From: Mariprofundus sp. KV
GTDB taxonomy: Bacteria > Pseudomonadota > Zetaproteobacteria > Mariprofundales > Mariprofundaceae
Reading direction: 5' to 3'
Assembly (NCBI RefSeq): GCF_013387475.1
Contig: NZ_VWNB01000012.1
Location: forward strand, 1 to 64,000
Length of the DNA stretch: 64,000 nucleotides
Position numbers and translations under genes: made by a program. Numbering within the stretch: the stretch's first letter is position 1; every line of letters begins with the position of its first letter. Positions 1 to 9,433 of the stretch are shown piece after piece. The notes beneath the pieces were generated by a model. That model saw nothing but the letters and a program-made list of their open reading frames with translations. It did not search any database and was not told where the DNA came from.

Positions 1-24
1 TAGGGTAACTTTAGCATCGTTCAT
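1..24 (-). CDS. Start of a gene running off the left edge
   Basis: On the minus strand an ATG at position 24 opens a frame reading MNDAKVTL that runs out of the window. It is preceded by AAAGGA with a spacing of about 10 bases, so it looks like a genuine translation start. Eight residues are too few to identify the product. The 150 bases to its right hold no other gene on this strand, so the promoter should lie between 25 and 123. Confidence 0.35.
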
Positions 25-123
25 GGTCGCGGTGTCCTTTGGTCAGTTGCTTGGTGGTACAAACAATCTAACCGGGGACACCGCCCACTTTAAACTCTAT
101 TTCCCGCTAATCCGCGATGAACC

Positions 124-155
124 AAAAAAGAGCCCCACCCGGAAGGGCGGAGCTC
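124..155 (-). terminator. Rho-independent terminator of the DUF3012 gene
   Basis: Read on the minus strand, an 11-base stem (GAGCTCCGCCC with GGGTGGGGCTC) with a TTCC loop is followed by six T. It lies 20 bases past the stop of the small lipoprotein gene, where an intrinsic terminator is expected. Confidence 0.85.
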
Positions 156-175
156 ATGATCGAGCCACTGATTTC

Positions 176-364
176 TTAGTAATCTTTCTTGTAGTTACCG
201 AGCACGCAGTGTTTGGTGAAGGTCGCTGCGTCGCTGCTTGACCAGTCAGCTTTGGGTTTCTCTTTCATCGCTTCACACCAGGCTTTGCTACCCGGATCAG
301 GTGAGCAGGCGGAGAGTGAGACGAGTGCCAGCAGAGCAAATATTGCGGTAATGGTTTTTTTCAT
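176..364 (-). CDS. Small DUF3012-family lipoprotein
   Basis: This 62-aa protein has a classic lipoprotein signal: MKK, a hydrophobic stretch, and the lipobox LSAC ending at about residue 20. The mature part is only about 42 residues and carries the signature of the DUF3012 family (GSKAWCE, KPKADW, a second Cys in KHC). The two mature cysteines could form a disulphide. The family has no known function; members are short envelope lipoproteins. The ATG at 364 is preceded by AAGGAG at ideal spacing. The gene has its own terminator and appears monocistronic. Confidence 0.85.
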   Translation of the reverse strand: MKKTITAIFALLALVSLSACSPDPGSKAWCEAMKEKPKADWSSSDAATFTKHCVLGNYKKDY

Positions 365-406
365 GGTGAGATCTCCTTAATTTTTTATTTGTATCTCTTT
401 CTATTA

Positions 407-1393
407 TTAGTAGAGCAGTTGAGCGATGGCCTCTTCAGTCAGTGCTCCCGGCAGCCTTGCGCCGAGCTGGGATACGACCATACCTGCGGCATGTGAGCCG
501 AGGTGGCCAGACTTCTGCCACGAGAGATTGTTGGTAATGCCGTAGAGCACACCTGCAGCATACATGTCACCGGCACCGGTGGTATCAATGGCATCGGCCT
601 CTACGCCCTCAATCGGCAGTGTTTCACCCCGGTGCATAATGATTGAACCCTTCTTACCGAGGGTGAGCGCGACATTTTCGCAGTGTTTATGAATTTCCTG
701 AGCGCAATCGATAGGGTCTTCAAATCCGGTCAGTGCTTTGGCCTCCTCCTCATTACAGAAGAGCAGATCTACCGGTCCTTCGATCAGTTGCTGGAACTGA
801 TCCTTAAAGAGGTGGATCAGAAACGGATCGGAGACGGTCAGTGCCACTTTCACATTATGTTTCTTGGCGTATTCAATGGCTTGAAGCGCTGCAGCTTTGG
901 TGTTGTCACCGGCAAAAAGGTAGCCCTCAACATAGATGTATTTTGCTTTGGCAATTTCGCTCTCGATAATGTCATCGGCATCAAGCGAGCTGGAGATTCC
1001 CAGATTGGTGAGCATGGTGCGCTGTGCATCGGGTGTAATCAGCACCACGCAGGTGCCGTTCTGCCCATCGGTCTGAGGCACTTCAATGGTGATGCCGAGC
1101 TCTCTCATCTCATCGAGATACCTTCTGCCAAAGGCATCTGCGCCGGTTTTGCAGGCATAGGCTGCAGAGCCACCCATATCAGCAATGCCGACGATGGTGT
1201 TGGCTGCAGAGCCACCTGAGCAGTAGTTCACCTTATGATCGGAGAGAGCATCAAGAATCTCCTGCTGACGTTGTTCATCAACCAGCGTCATGACTCCCTT
1301 TTCAATGCCCATCTTCTCTAGGAAGGCATCGTCGCACTGTACCTGCAGATCCATAATGGCATTGCCTACGCCAAAAACATCATAACCCATCAT
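407..1393 (-). CDS. PfkB-family kinase, adenosine kinase-like
   Basis: A 328-aa sugar or nucleoside kinase of the PfkB (ribokinase) family. The N-terminal [11 protein letters not shown] and GGSAANT segments form the substrate pocket, and [12 protein letters not shown] near residue 260 is the PfkB signature 2 with the catalytic Asp and the anion hole. Overall similarity is to bacterial adenosine kinase-like proteins (ATP + adenosine to AMP + ADP), but the substrate cannot be fixed from sequence. Two start codons are adjacent (1393 and 1390). GGGAG sits 6 bases before the second, so 1390 is slightly favoured. It is divergent from the ion channel gene. Confidence 0.85.
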   Translation of the reverse strand: MMGYDVFGVGNAIMDLQVQCDDAFLEKMGIEKGVMTLVDEQRQQEILDALSDHKVNYCSGGSAANTIVGIADMGGSAAYACKTGADAFGRRYLDEMRELGITIEVPQTDGQNGTCVVLITPDAQRTMLTNLGISSSLDADDIIESEIAKAKYIYVEGYLFAGDNTKAAALQAIEYAKKHNVKVALTVSDPFLIHLFKDQFQQLIEGPVDLLFCNEEEAKALTGFEDPIDCAQEIHKHCENVALTLGKKGSIIMHRGETLPIEGVEADAIDTTGAGDMYAAGVLYGITNNLSWQKSGHLGSHAAGMVVSQLGARLPGALTEEAIAQLLY

Positions 1394-1550
1394 CTTCTCC
1401 CATCAAAAAATTGTGCTGCTTATCCTGCCACTGCAATTCCTGAATACCACAATAAGAGCCCGGATGGTTGCTCCAATCCGTTATGTTGATCACAATTGGC
1501 GGCGGAATAACGCTGTTACAAACATCATATCAATCATCCGGAGAAATCCC

Positions 1551-2372
1551 ATGCAGAGCTTTGCCAGCCGTATCGTAAGCCATCGTGCTTTCGAGTATTT
1601 TATTATCGCCATCATTCTGGTCAGTGCGGTGCTGATCGGCATGGAGACATCCGAGGCGTTGCTTGCTGAATATGGTAATCTTCTGCTCTGGGGCAATCGT
1701 ATTGTTCTGACCATCTTTATCATTGAGGCGGTGTTGAAGATGTGGGCGCTGGCACCAACCGTCGGGCGCTACTTCAAGGATGGCTGGAACGTCTTTGATT
1801 TCACCATTATTCTGCTGGCGCTGGTTCCGAGTACGGGCGAATTCGCCATGATTGCGCGTCTTGCCCGGCTGCTGCGAGTACTGCGATTGATCTCTGCGAT
1901 TCCTGAATTGCGTCTGATCGTAGCAACCCTGATGAAGTCGATCCCCAGCATGGGCAATATCATGCTGTTGATGGGTGTGATCTTCTATATCTACGCTGTG
2001 GCAGGCCAGCAGCTGTTCCATGCCCATGATCCGCAACACTGGGGTAATCTGGGTATCTCACTGCTCACCCTGTTTCGCATCGTCACGCTCGAGGATTGGA
2101 CCGATGTGATGTACACGGCGATGGAGATGCATCCGCTTAGCTGGATCTATTTTGTCAGCTTTGTAATCATGGGAACCTTTGTGATTATCAATCTGTTTAT
2201 CGCTGTGGTGCTGAATAATCTTGAAGAGGCGAAAGAGGAACGATTAAAAGAGCTGCGCCAGCCACCAACACGTGATTGTCTGCTCAGAGAGCTGGATCAG
2301 ACCCAGAAGGCACTCGAGCAGTTGCGTAAGCAGCTGGGCGAAACTAAACCGGAGAGACTGCATCAGGAGTAA
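1551..2372 (+). CDS. Voltage-gated cation channel, NaChBac type with a calcium-like filter
   Basis: A 273-aa single-domain 6TM channel of the bacterial NaV/CaV family, which works as a homotetramer in the inner membrane. S1 to S3 are visible, followed by an S4 voltage sensor with Arg at every third position (ARLARLLRVLR). The pore helix leads to the filter TLEDWTD at residues 179-185, then S6 (FVIMGTFVIINLFIAVVLNNL) and a C-terminal coiled coil that would bundle the tetramer. Typical Na+ channels read TLESW here. The extra Asp at the two filter positions changed in the engineered Ca2+ channel CaVAb suggests Ca2+ permeation (inference). The ATG at 1551 follows GGAG; an in-frame upstream extension to 1413 lacks channel similarity. 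Confidence 0.9.
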   Translation: MQSFASRIVSHRAFEYFIIAIILVSAVLIGMETSEALLAEYGNLLLWGNRIVLTIFIIEAVLKMWALAPTVGRYFKDGWNVFDFTIILLALVPSTGEFAMIARLARLLRVLRLISAIPELRLIVATLMKSIPSMGNIMLLMGVIFYIYAVAGQQLFHAHDPQHWGNLGISLLTLFRIVTLEDWTDVMYTAMEMHPLSWIYFVSFVIMGTFVIINLFIAVVLNNLEEAKEERLKELRQPPTRDCLLRELDQTQKALEQLRKQLGETKPERLHQE

Positions 2373-2392
2373 TTGCTTCTGAAATGAGGCTT

Positions 2393-4648
2393 TTAGCTCT
2401 CCAGTGTTGCCCTGATCAGCTGGCTGATGCGGCCAGTTGAGAAGGGCTTTGAGATGACTGTTTCTGATGCCATCTCAAATATGCCATCACTGCTATGGGG
2501 TTTGGCATAGCCGGTAGCAAAAATGATTTTTATATCCGGCTTGATTTTGCGTATTTCATTAGCTGCTTCATCACCACCCATCACCGGCATCACCACATCC
2601 ATCAGAATCAGATCGATCTTGCCTCGCTTCTCTTTGAAGATGGCTACTGCCTCTGCACCATTTTGAGCGGTCAGCAGTCGATACCCCAGACTCTCCAGAA
2701 CAGCCTGGCCCGTTTCAATCACTGACAGTTCATCATCCACCAGCAGGATGGTTTCACCCGAGCCGTTGACGACAGTTTCACTCGAGCTTGAATCGGAGAG
2801 CCACTGATTGGATGGCAGCAGTGGTAGCCAGAGAGAGATGGTTGTCCCCTGCCCAACCTGAGATTGAACACCGATTGCACCGCCGTGTGACTGAATGGCG
2901 CCATAGACCATCGATAGCCCCAGACCTGTTCCTTTTCCTACCTCTTTGGTTGTAAAGAAGGGATCAAAGATATGTTCGATATCGAGGCTGTTAATGCCGC
3001 AACCATTATCTTGTATGCTGATGCAGGCCAGCTCCCGCGATGTGAGATCCGGGTGATTGTCGATAAACTGATCATCAGCTTCAAACGCTTTAAGTTTGAT
3101 ACTGATGAGCGGATCTTTTACATCCTCTACAGCATCGCGGGCATTGTTGATCAGGTTCATCAAAGCCTGCTGCAGAAGATTAATATCGCCACGGATATGC
3201 AGATCATCCGACTCGATATTGATTGATAATCTGATGTTTTCCGGGATAGAGACCATGTGCATCTTGAGTGCCTCTTTCAGCAGCAGGGAGATGTTCATCG
3301 GATTCATGCGCTGCACATCTTCACGGGCAAAGGCCAGTAGCTGCTGAATCATACCGGCTGTTCGGTAGGAGAGATCCTCAATCGTTTCAAGTCGGTGTAC
3401 AGTCTCCGGCCGATCCTGGATAGCCTTTTTGGCCAGATAGAGGTTGCCGGTAATACCTGCCAGCGTATTGTTGAAATCGTGGGCGATGCCGCCGACCAGC
3501 GTGCCGAGTGCCTCCATCTTCTGAGCCTGATGGAACTGTTTTTCCAGCTTCTCATACTCTTCAAGATTCTGCTGGCTGCCGACATAGTGGGTAATCTCGC
3601 CCTTGCCGTTTTTAATAGGAGAGATGGTCAACATCGCTGCGTAGTTGCTGCCATCTTTTCTTCTGTTAACAATCCGGCTCTGCCAGGGGTGACCGGATGA
3701 GATGGTGCTCCAGATCTCACTGTAGAAGTGGTCACCATGTTGATCACTTTTAATGATGTTGGAGCTATGTCCTGTGACCTCATCTTTACTGTAACCGGTC
3801 AATTCGGCAAAAGCCGGATTGGCATAGGTGATGATGCCACTGCTGTCGGTAATGATAATCGCTTCACTGGCCTGCTCTACTGAGGCGGAGAGGATATGCA
3901 CGCTCTCTTCCGCCTGTTTCAGATTCAGCTCATCTTTGGAGAGGCGTTTGTAACCGAAGCCCAGCGCAATAAGCCCGAGCAACCATATTGTGCTGTAGGT
4001 GAGTGAATCATTCAGGTTCAACTGTTGCAGGTAACGGGCGTGTTTCTCAAAGGGTACGGAGGCGGTAATGCCACCGCGAATATCACCCACTTTGTAGCCC
4101 TGGGAAGCGTGGCACTGAAGGCAGTCCTGCTGGACAGTGAGGGGGCGCATCAAGCGCATGTAGGATTTTCCATGCAGAGTCGTGATCTCTGAAGCTTCAG
4201 CGACTCCTTTTTCAAATGAGCGCAGTGCATTACTTTCCCAGACATCAGCCCGATTTTCCGGACGCAGAGGATTGAGGCTGGTGATATGGGCGACTCTTTT
4301 ATTATTCTCATTGAACTGGTCGTTGATCAGGCGGGTCATATAGGCGGGATTGACCAGTGTCAGCTTGCGCCCCGCAGGTGAGATAATATCGCGCTCTTCC
4401 ACCAAGCCCTCCAGATAGGGGTTGGGCGGCGTTTTTTCATTCACCTCTACATACAGCCCGCCGTGGCGGGCATTCCAGGCACGGGCTGCTTTGATGTGCT
4501 GGATGAGTACATCGGCCTCGGATTTGGCAAAGGTGATTACAGACTCACGATGACCCTGCAGATTGGCGTTGAGAAGAAAGGCCAAAAGTAGTGTCCAGAT
4601 GAGAGCCAACGCAAGAAACCAGCCACGAATATTTCCAAATAAACTCAT
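2393..4648 (-). CDS. Hybrid sensor histidine kinase with periplasmic haem-type DUF3365 domain
   Basis: A membrane-bound hybrid kinase of about 751 aa. Order of parts: N-terminal TM helix (about residues 8-30), a periplasmic DUF3365/Tll0287-like domain ending in the c-type haem motif CLQCH (about residues 176-180), a second TM helix, a PAS domain ([19 protein letters not shown]), a dimerisation helix with the phospho-acceptor His in GGIAHDFNN, an HATPase domain ([24 protein letters not shown]), and a C-terminal receiver with the acceptor Asp in LILMDVVMP. No DNA-binding output is attached, so a separate response regulator or phosphotransfer protein is expected. A redox or gas signal is inferred from the haem motif. 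The ATG at 4648 is preferred over the TTG at 4663; neither has a strong ribosome site. Confidence 0.88.
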   Translation of the reverse strand: MSLFGNIRGWFLALALIWTLLLAFLLNANLQGHRESVITFAKSEADVLIQHIKAARAWNARHGGLYVEVNEKTPPNPYLEGLVEERDIISPAGRKLTLVNPAYMTRLINDQFNENNKRVAHITSLNPLRPENRADVWESNALRSFEKGVAEASEITTLHGKSYMRLMRPLTVQQDCLQCHASQGYKVGDIRGGITASVPFEKHARYLQQLNLNDSLTYSTIWLLGLIALGFGYKRLSKDELNLKQAEESVHILSASVEQASEAIIITDSSGIITYANPAFAELTGYSKDEVTGHSSNIIKSDQHGDHFYSEIWSTISSGHPWQSRIVNRRKDGSNYAAMLTISPIKNGKGEITHYVGSQQNLEEYEKLEKQFHQAQKMEALGTLVGGIAHDFNNTLAGITGNLYLAKKAIQDRPETVHRLETIEDLSYRTAGMIQQLLAFAREDVQRMNPMNISLLLKEALKMHMVSIPENIRLSINIESDDLHIRGDINLLQQALMNLINNARDAVEDVKDPLISIKLKAFEADDQFIDNHPDLTSRELACISIQDNGCGINSLDIEHIFDPFFTTKEVGKGTGLGLSMVYGAIQSHGGAIGVQSQVGQGTTISLWLPLLPSNQWLSDSSSSETVVNGSGETILLVDDELSVIETGQAVLESLGYRLLTAQNGAEAVAIFKEKRGKIDLILMDVVMPVMGGDEAANEIRKIKPDIKIIFATGYAKPHSSDGIFEMASETVISKPFSTGRISQLIRATLES

Positions 4649-4663
4649 GACATGGGCTAGCAA

Positions 4664-5053
4664 TTAGCGTGCCTTAAAGGGCAGATGGTTTGATGCTGCT
4701 GCATAGGGCGTGGGAATGCCTGAAATCGGATTCCTCAACAGCGTTCATGACATGGAAAAGGTAGGCATGAACGTCAGCAACGAAAAATCTGTTGGCAGTT
4801 GTCTTTTCTCATAAGAGCGGAAGTTTGACGCTGTTTGAGGAACTGAGCTGGCCAGAAGAGGCGAGCTTACGGATGAGGCTGAATCGATGGTGATCACTTC
4901 GGCCTCTCTATTTTGGGCTGACACCTCTACAGTAAGAGAGCAACAAGTAAGAGAGCAACAGATAAACTTGCTGTTGAGGCGCAGTCGTAGCAAGATAACC
5001 AGTCTTGCTGAATTGGCAGCGAAGATGAGCATTGCGGCGGGAAGGGGCCCCAA
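4664..5053. other. Intergenic region with tandem 15-mer
   Basis: A 390-base gap between the divergent hybrid kinase and the OmpA lipoprotein. GTTCATG at about 4743 pairs with CATGAAC at about 4766. A perfect 15-base tandem duplication (AGTAAGAGAGCAACA) lies at 4931-4945 and 4946-4960. The duplication falls inside the small ORF described separately. Promoters for both flanking genes must lie here, but no convincing -35/-10 pair could be picked. Confidence 0.6.
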
Positions 5054-5057
5054 ATGA
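4887..5057 (+). CDS. Possible 56-aa ORF overlapping the OmpA lipoprotein start
   Basis: An ATG with a weak upstream GGATGAGG opens a 56-codon frame. It stops in an ATGA overlap with the start of the OmpA lipoprotein gene. The frame is basic and Gln-rich, with VREQQ repeated because of the underlying DNA duplication. It resembles no family I know. The ATGA junction is what translational coupling looks like, but at this length chance is a fair explanation. Confidence 0.22.
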   Translation: MVITSASLFWADTSTVREQQVREQQINLLLRRSRSKITSLAELAAKMSIAAGRGPK

Positions 5058-5707
5058 AATATTTAATCTTTGTGATAGCTGTTCTCTCTCTGGCAGCATG
5101 TTCCACGCATACGACAATTGACAGCGCTGAACTGGCAGAGGCGCGTCTGGCAGTCGCTGCAGCAAAGGCAGCCGGTGCTGAGACTTGTACGCCAAAGTTG
5201 CAGGCTGAGGCTGTGGCAAGCCTGTACATGGCGGCACATGAATCATCTGAAATATCCGGCTCTGAGGGGCGTGATCATCCGCATGAGAAACAGCAGTGGA
5301 TCAACAGAGCAATTGCAAAATCACGCCAGGCGCTGGAGCTAAGCCAGCTTAATTGCGCAGCGGCAACAGCTGCGGGGCCGGCTATAAGCAGCATTGGTTT
5401 TGATAACAACAGCTCCTGGTTGAACCGCAGCGCGGCAGCCGCATTAAAGCAGCTTGTGGTTACATTAAAGCAGCAACCGGATCTGCAGCTTGTGGTGGCG
5501 GGGCATGCCAGTACGCCTGAATCTGAAAAGTATAATATGTGGCTCTCCCAGCGTCGTACAAAGCGGGTGGTCAACTATCTTGTATCCCACGGCATATCAG
5601 CAGAGCGTCTGGTTGGCGAAGCTTATGGTGAGAGCAGGTTGCTTGCCGATGAGAGCAGGCCTGATGGTGAAGCGAAAAACAGGCGGGTGGAGTTCTCTCT
5701 CAGGTAG
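5054..5707 (+). CDS. OmpA-family peptidoglycan-binding lipoprotein
   Basis: A 217-aa outer-membrane lipoprotein. The signal MKYLIFVIAVLSLAAC ends in a lipobox at Cys16. The next 85 residues are Ala-rich and helical, resembling the DUF4398 region found before OmpA domains (AELAEARLAVAAAKAAGAETC). The C-terminal 110 residues form an OmpA-like domain that binds diaminopimelate in peptidoglycan; the signature is VAGHAST ... LSQRRTKRVVNYLVSHGISAERL ... NRRVEFSLR. The protein probably tethers the outer membrane to the wall, like Pal. It has the same architecture as the larger OmpA-like protein at 6781-8301 and converges with the LOG gene. GGAAGGGG precedes the ATG. Confidence 0.87.
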   Translation: MKYLIFVIAVLSLAACSTHTTIDSAELAEARLAVAAAKAAGAETCTPKLQAEAVASLYMAAHESSEISGSEGRDHPHEKQQWINRAIAKSRQALELSQLNCAAATAAGPAISSIGFDNNSSWLNRSAAAALKQLVVTLKQQPDLQLVVAGHASTPESEKYNMWLSQRRTKRVVNYLVSHGISAERLVGEAYGESRLLADESRPDGEAKNRRVEFSLR

Positions 5708-5728
5708 AGCACGCTTTCAGAAAAAAAT

Positions 5729-6784
5729 CTATTCGTGATCCTTCTGGAAAAGCATATTCATGCGTCGGATAATCTGTGGCAGCACATTCATGCGGTGGCG
5801 ATCCAGATGCAGGCGCAGGCGTGGCAGATGATCAAAGCAGTGATCGTCCGATTTCGGCCAGCGGAATACCTGATCAATCCTGCCATCACTGAGTACATCA
5901 CTGAACTCCGCATTCAGACGCATCAGTGCATCCTCTGAGAGTGGTTCGAGAATACGAAGCAGCACCGCTTTTCCGACGTAACGGAAGCTGTGGTAATTGA
6001 GGTAGAACTCCGTGATATGGTCAGTTGCCGCTTCAATGCTGTCGGTATGAAAGAGTAGATTGTTATCATCGGCATCGATCAGACCATCTTTCACAAGTCT
6101 GCGCATCCATGAGTGCATAAACGGGCCCCAGTAGTCATCACCCGGTGCCTCCAGCAGCACCACAGGCACTGGTGGATTACGACCGGTCTGCAACAGGGTC
6201 AGGGTTTCAAATGCTTCATCAAGTGTGCCAAAACCACCGGGTGTGAGCACCACCGCATCACTCTCTTTAAGAAAGAAGACCTTACGGGTAAAGAAATACT
6301 GGCAGTAGAAGTGGCGGGAGGAGTTGGCCATGATGGGGTTGGGTTGCTGCTCCATTGGCAGATTGATGTTGATGGCAAAGGAGTTCTGCTCACCGGCTCC
6401 CTCATTGGCCGCCTGCATCATACCGCCACCGCCACCGGTGATGATCATGAAGCCAGCATCCTTGAGGGCAGCAGCACACTGCATGGTCTGGATATATCGC
6501 GGGTCATCAGATTTGGTGCGGGCTGATCCGAATACTGTCACCTTGCGCAGCGCCTGATAGGGCTGGAATACATCAAGTCCTTTTCGCAGTTCACCCAGCA
6601 TCTTGGCCAGCATTTTGATATCACCATTGCTGTAACCGTCAGAGATCAGTCGCAGAGCCTCAACCAGAATAGCCCTTTTATAGGGGGAGTCGTGCGCATA
6701 ATCGGCAATCAGTTTGCGGGCATGTTTATGGACATTGTCGGGAAGTCCTTCCAGACCGGAAGGGTCAGTCAGTTCTGAATTCAA
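5729..6784 (-). CDS. LOG-family (TIGR00730-type) nucleotide phosphoribohydrolase-like protein
   Basis: A 351-aa protein built around the Rossmann-type LOG fold. It shows VFGSART (about residue 85), the glycine-rich GGGGGMMQAANEGA and the catalytic signature PGGFGTLDEAFE. LOG proteins cleave the N-glycosidic bond of nucleoside 5'-monophosphates (cytokinin activation in plants, nucleotide salvage in bacteria). The protein is longer than the 180-220 aa minimal LOG, with about 80 extra residues at the N-terminus and 90 at the C-terminus, but shorter than PpnN. Its start overlaps the stop of the upstream OmpA-like gene by 4 bases, so it is the third gene of a nadA-led operon. A role in nucleotide or NAD-precursor salvage would fit but is inference. 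Confidence 0.85.
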   Translation of the reverse strand: MNSELTDPSGLEGLPDNVHKHARKLIADYAHDSPYKRAILVEALRLISDGYSNGDIKMLAKMLGELRKGLDVFQPYQALRKVTVFGSARTKSDDPRYIQTMQCAAALKDAGFMIITGGGGGMMQAANEGAGEQNSFAININLPMEQQPNPIMANSSRHFYCQYFFTRKVFFLKESDAVVLTPGGFGTLDEAFETLTLLQTGRNPPVPVVLLEAPGDDYWGPFMHSWMRRLVKDGLIDADDNNLLFHTDSIEAATDHITEFYLNYHSFRYVGKAVLLRILEPLSEDALMRLNAEFSDVLSDGRIDQVFRWPKSDDHCFDHLPRLRLHLDRHRMNVLPQIIRRMNMLFQKDHE

Positions 6785-8301
6785 TGGGTAGGCTCCGCTG
6801 CCTGTTTGGCGGCATCAATCACGATATCAATACGCCGGTTCATGGCCCGGCCTTGCGGGAAATCGTTACTGGCGATCGGCCGCACCTCACCATAACCGAG
6901 TGCTTTCAGACGACCACCATCAGTGCCTTCAGCAATCAAAACGTCGCGCACAGACTCAGCCCGCTTCAGGGAGAGCTGCTGATTCGGTTTTACATCACCG
7001 ACATTGTCGGTATGCCCTTCAATACGTACATTGCGATCAGCATAAACCTCAAGGGCAGCATGAAGACGTTTGAGCAGTGGCTGGTATTTAGCATCGATTT
7101 TACTGCGTGCAGGAACAAACTGTAGTCCGGTCAGCCGGATCAGCAGGGATCCATCAAGATTCACAAGAATATCAGCATCACCTTTCTCGAACTGCGAGCG
7201 CAGGCGTGCCTGCTGTTTTTTATCAAAGGTTTCACGTTCAAGCTTGGCTCTGAATACCTCTTTCATATCGGTGATCCGGGCATGCTGAGCCTGCTGCATC
7301 TCTTCTGTTTGTGCTTGTAATCTTGACTGCAGCTGCTCCCCATACTGCAGCTTCAAGCGTTTGGCATCTTCAACCCGGGCTTTGCGTTCACTGCTAAGCT
7401 GATTTTTAAGTTTCTCAACAGCTGTTACCAGCTCCTTGTTTGAATAATTGACCAGCAGCACATTATTTTCCGGTTCAAGATCGAGAACGGTTGCCAGTTG
7501 CTGACGGAACTCACGATATTTGATGGCATTGTCTTCGTGGCTGCCGGTTTTCTTGCGCCACGCTTTGACCTGCAGACAGAGCTCTTTGGCTTCGATTGCC
7601 AGCTTATAGGCATCAGCTGGCTGACTGGGCATGGTTGAACTCATGCCATCAATATAACTGCGCAGAACAGCCATTTTCGCTTTGGCTGCACCATAGGTTG
7701 TCGGCGCATACTTTGCTGCACTGCTTGCAGCAGCACTTGCAAGAGCGCGGGCTGCCAGTTCAGAGAGTTGCGGCAGCGCTGAGTTCATCGCACGGTTGTA
7801 GGCCTCATCAGCCTGGGCTGCATACTCTTGTGTTTTGTTGAGTTCACCCGCCTCGCGCGTGCTGATCACCAGATCGAGTAATTGATCTGCCTGATCCATC
7901 TGTTGCCGGGAGACAAGGTTGTTGCCGATCTCAGGTGAGGAGGCAACGATATTGACTACAGACTGGGTCTCTTTACGCAGTTCAAGCAGCGCGTTGTACT
8001 GTTTGCGAAAACCTGCCGCTGTGAGTCTGGCTTCAGAGAGTGTTACCGCTGCCATTTTCAGCGCTTCGGCAGACTCTTCATGCTTCTGTTGATGGGCGGT
8101 AAGCATGGCGGAGCCGAGGTAGGCCTCCACGCGTGACGTGGTTTGCGGGGCGTAACGGGAGTGGCCACTCTGTTTGAATGCGTTAAGTTCTTTCTCAAAG
8201 GCTCTTGGGGTCATCGTCTCATCTGCGTGTAGTGGTGCAGCGAGCGCGGGGAGCAGCATCAGGGTGGTGAATAGAGAAAGAAAAAAACGTTTATTAGCCA
8301 A
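6781..8301 (-). CDS. OmpA-family protein with long helical N-terminus
   Basis: A 506-aa exported protein with a signal peptide (MANKRFFLSLFTTLMLLPALAAPLHA). About 350 residues of predominantly helical, coiled-coil sequence rich in Ala, Gln, Lys and Glu follow (for example KNQLSSERKARVEDAKRLK). The C-terminal 120 residues are an OmpA domain (RIEGHTDNVGDVKPNQQLSLKRAESVRDVLIAEG and NRRIDIVID). No lipobox is seen. It probably spans the periplasm and binds peptidoglycan. Its start overlaps the end of nadA by 8 bases and its stop overlaps the LOG gene by 4, so the three are translationally coupled. Confidence 0.85.
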   Translation of the reverse strand: MANKRFFLSLFTTLMLLPALAAPLHADETMTPRAFEKELNAFKQSGHSRYAPQTTSRVEAYLGSAMLTAHQQKHEESAEALKMAAVTLSEARLTAAGFRKQYNALLELRKETQSVVNIVASSPEIGNNLVSRQQMDQADQLLDLVISTREAGELNKTQEYAAQADEAYNRAMNSALPQLSELAARALASAAASSAAKYAPTTYGAAKAKMAVLRSYIDGMSSTMPSQPADAYKLAIEAKELCLQVKAWRKKTGSHEDNAIKYREFRQQLATVLDLEPENNVLLVNYSNKELVTAVEKLKNQLSSERKARVEDAKRLKLQYGEQLQSRLQAQTEEMQQAQHARITDMKEVFRAKLERETFDKKQQARLRSQFEKGDADILVNLDGSLLIRLTGLQFVPARSKIDAKYQPLLKRLHAALEVYADRNVRIEGHTDNVGDVKPNQQLSLKRAESVRDVLIAEGTDGGRLKALGYGEVRPIASNDFPQGRAMNRRIDIVIDAAKQAAEPTH

Positions 8302-9403
8302 GATTTAACATCCTTTCCAACGAGAGTTTGGCCCAGCGTTGCTGCTGGCGGGGTACCTTGATCTGATGGGTGATCTCCCCGTTTTTGATCGAGGTGAGGG
8401 CTGCGCAGAGATGCTGCGGATCGGTGCGGAACATTGTGGAGCACATGCAGACCATCGGTGAGAGGAACCAGACCGGTTTGTCAGGGAACTGCAGGCGCAG
8501 GCGGTTGACCAGATTCAACTCTGTGGCGATGGCGAATGAGGCACCGGCAGGTGCGGCGGCGACATGTTTGATGATCATCTCGGTGGAGCCGACAAAATCG
8601 GCCGTTTCACACACCTCGCGAGAGCACTCCGGATGGGCAACTATTTCGATACCCGGGTGGTTCTTGCGCATGGTCTCGGCGTGTTCAGGTTTGAACAGCT
8701 GATGTACCGAACAGAAACCTTTCCAGAGGATCAGTGTCGCCTTCTCAATCGATTCAGCAGAGTTGCCGCCAAGTGGTAGATCCGGATCCCAGATGATCAT
8801 CTGTTCATCAGGGATACCCATCGCCACAGCGGTGTTTTCACCCAGATGCTGGTCGGGGAAGAAGAGGATCTTTTCGCGGTTGCCCCAGCTCCACGCCATA
8901 ATGCGGCGTGCATTGCCGGAGGTGCAGACGATGCCGCCATGTTCGCCACAGAACGATTTTAGCGCTGCCGTGGAGTTGATATAGGTGACAGGGGTGACGC
9001 ACTCATCGGGCGTGATTACCGTAGATAACTCATCCCAGCAGCGCTGAACCTGCTCATCATTGGCCATGTCAGCCATCGAACAGCCAGCTGCCAGATCCGG
9101 CAGAATCACCGTCTGTTCGTCACTGGTGAGGATATCGGCGGTTTCAGCCATGAAATGCACACCGCAGAAGATGATATAGGGGGCGGAGGTCTCAGCGGCC
9201 TTCTGGGCCAGCTTGAGCGAATCGCCGCTCACATCAGCAAAGGCGAAGACCTCTTCGCGCTGATAGTGGTGACCGAGGATCAGCACCTGATCGCCAAGTT
9301 CGGCTTTCAGTGATTTGATCTGTTCAATAATATCTGTTTCAGGGGTGTCGTATAGCTGCTTGAGCAGCGCCTGTGTCGTCATTGGCAAAGTTTCCGGCGG
9401 CAT
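8294..9403 (-). CDS. nadA: Quinolinate synthase
   Basis: NadA condenses iminoaspartate with dihydroxyacetone phosphate to give quinolinate in de novo NAD synthesis, using a [4Fe-4S] cluster in the cytoplasm. The 369-aa protein has the family length and motifs: LGHHYQREEVFAFADVSGDSLKLA near residue 42, CGVHFMAETADIL (first cluster Cys), PDLAAGCSMADM, the second Cys region around CTSGNA, and PMVCMCSTMFRT with the third Cys close to the C-terminus. It is the first gene of a leftward operon with the OmpA-like and LOG genes. nadB and nadC are not in the window. The start is taken at the first ATG; MTTQALL, 7 codons in, is an alternative. Confidence 0.95.
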   Translation of the reverse strand: MPPETLPMTTQALLKQLYDTPETDIIEQIKSLKAELGDQVLILGHHYQREEVFAFADVSGDSLKLAQKAAETSAPYIIFCGVHFMAETADILTSDEQTVILPDLAAGCSMADMANDEQVQRCWDELSTVITPDECVTPVTYINSTAALKSFCGEHGGIVCTSGNARRIMAWSWGNREKILFFPDQHLGENTAVAMGIPDEQMIIWDPDLPLGGNSAESIEKATLILWKGFCSVHQLFKPEHAETMRKNHPGIEIVAHPECSREVCETADFVGSTEMIIKHVAAAPAGASFAIATELNLVNRLRLQFPDKPVWFLSPMVCMCSTMFRTDPQHLCAALTSIKNGEITHQIKVPRQQQRWAKLSLERMLNLG

Positions 9404-9433
9404 CGCTCCCTTGTCAAATTACGATTTTCTTTT

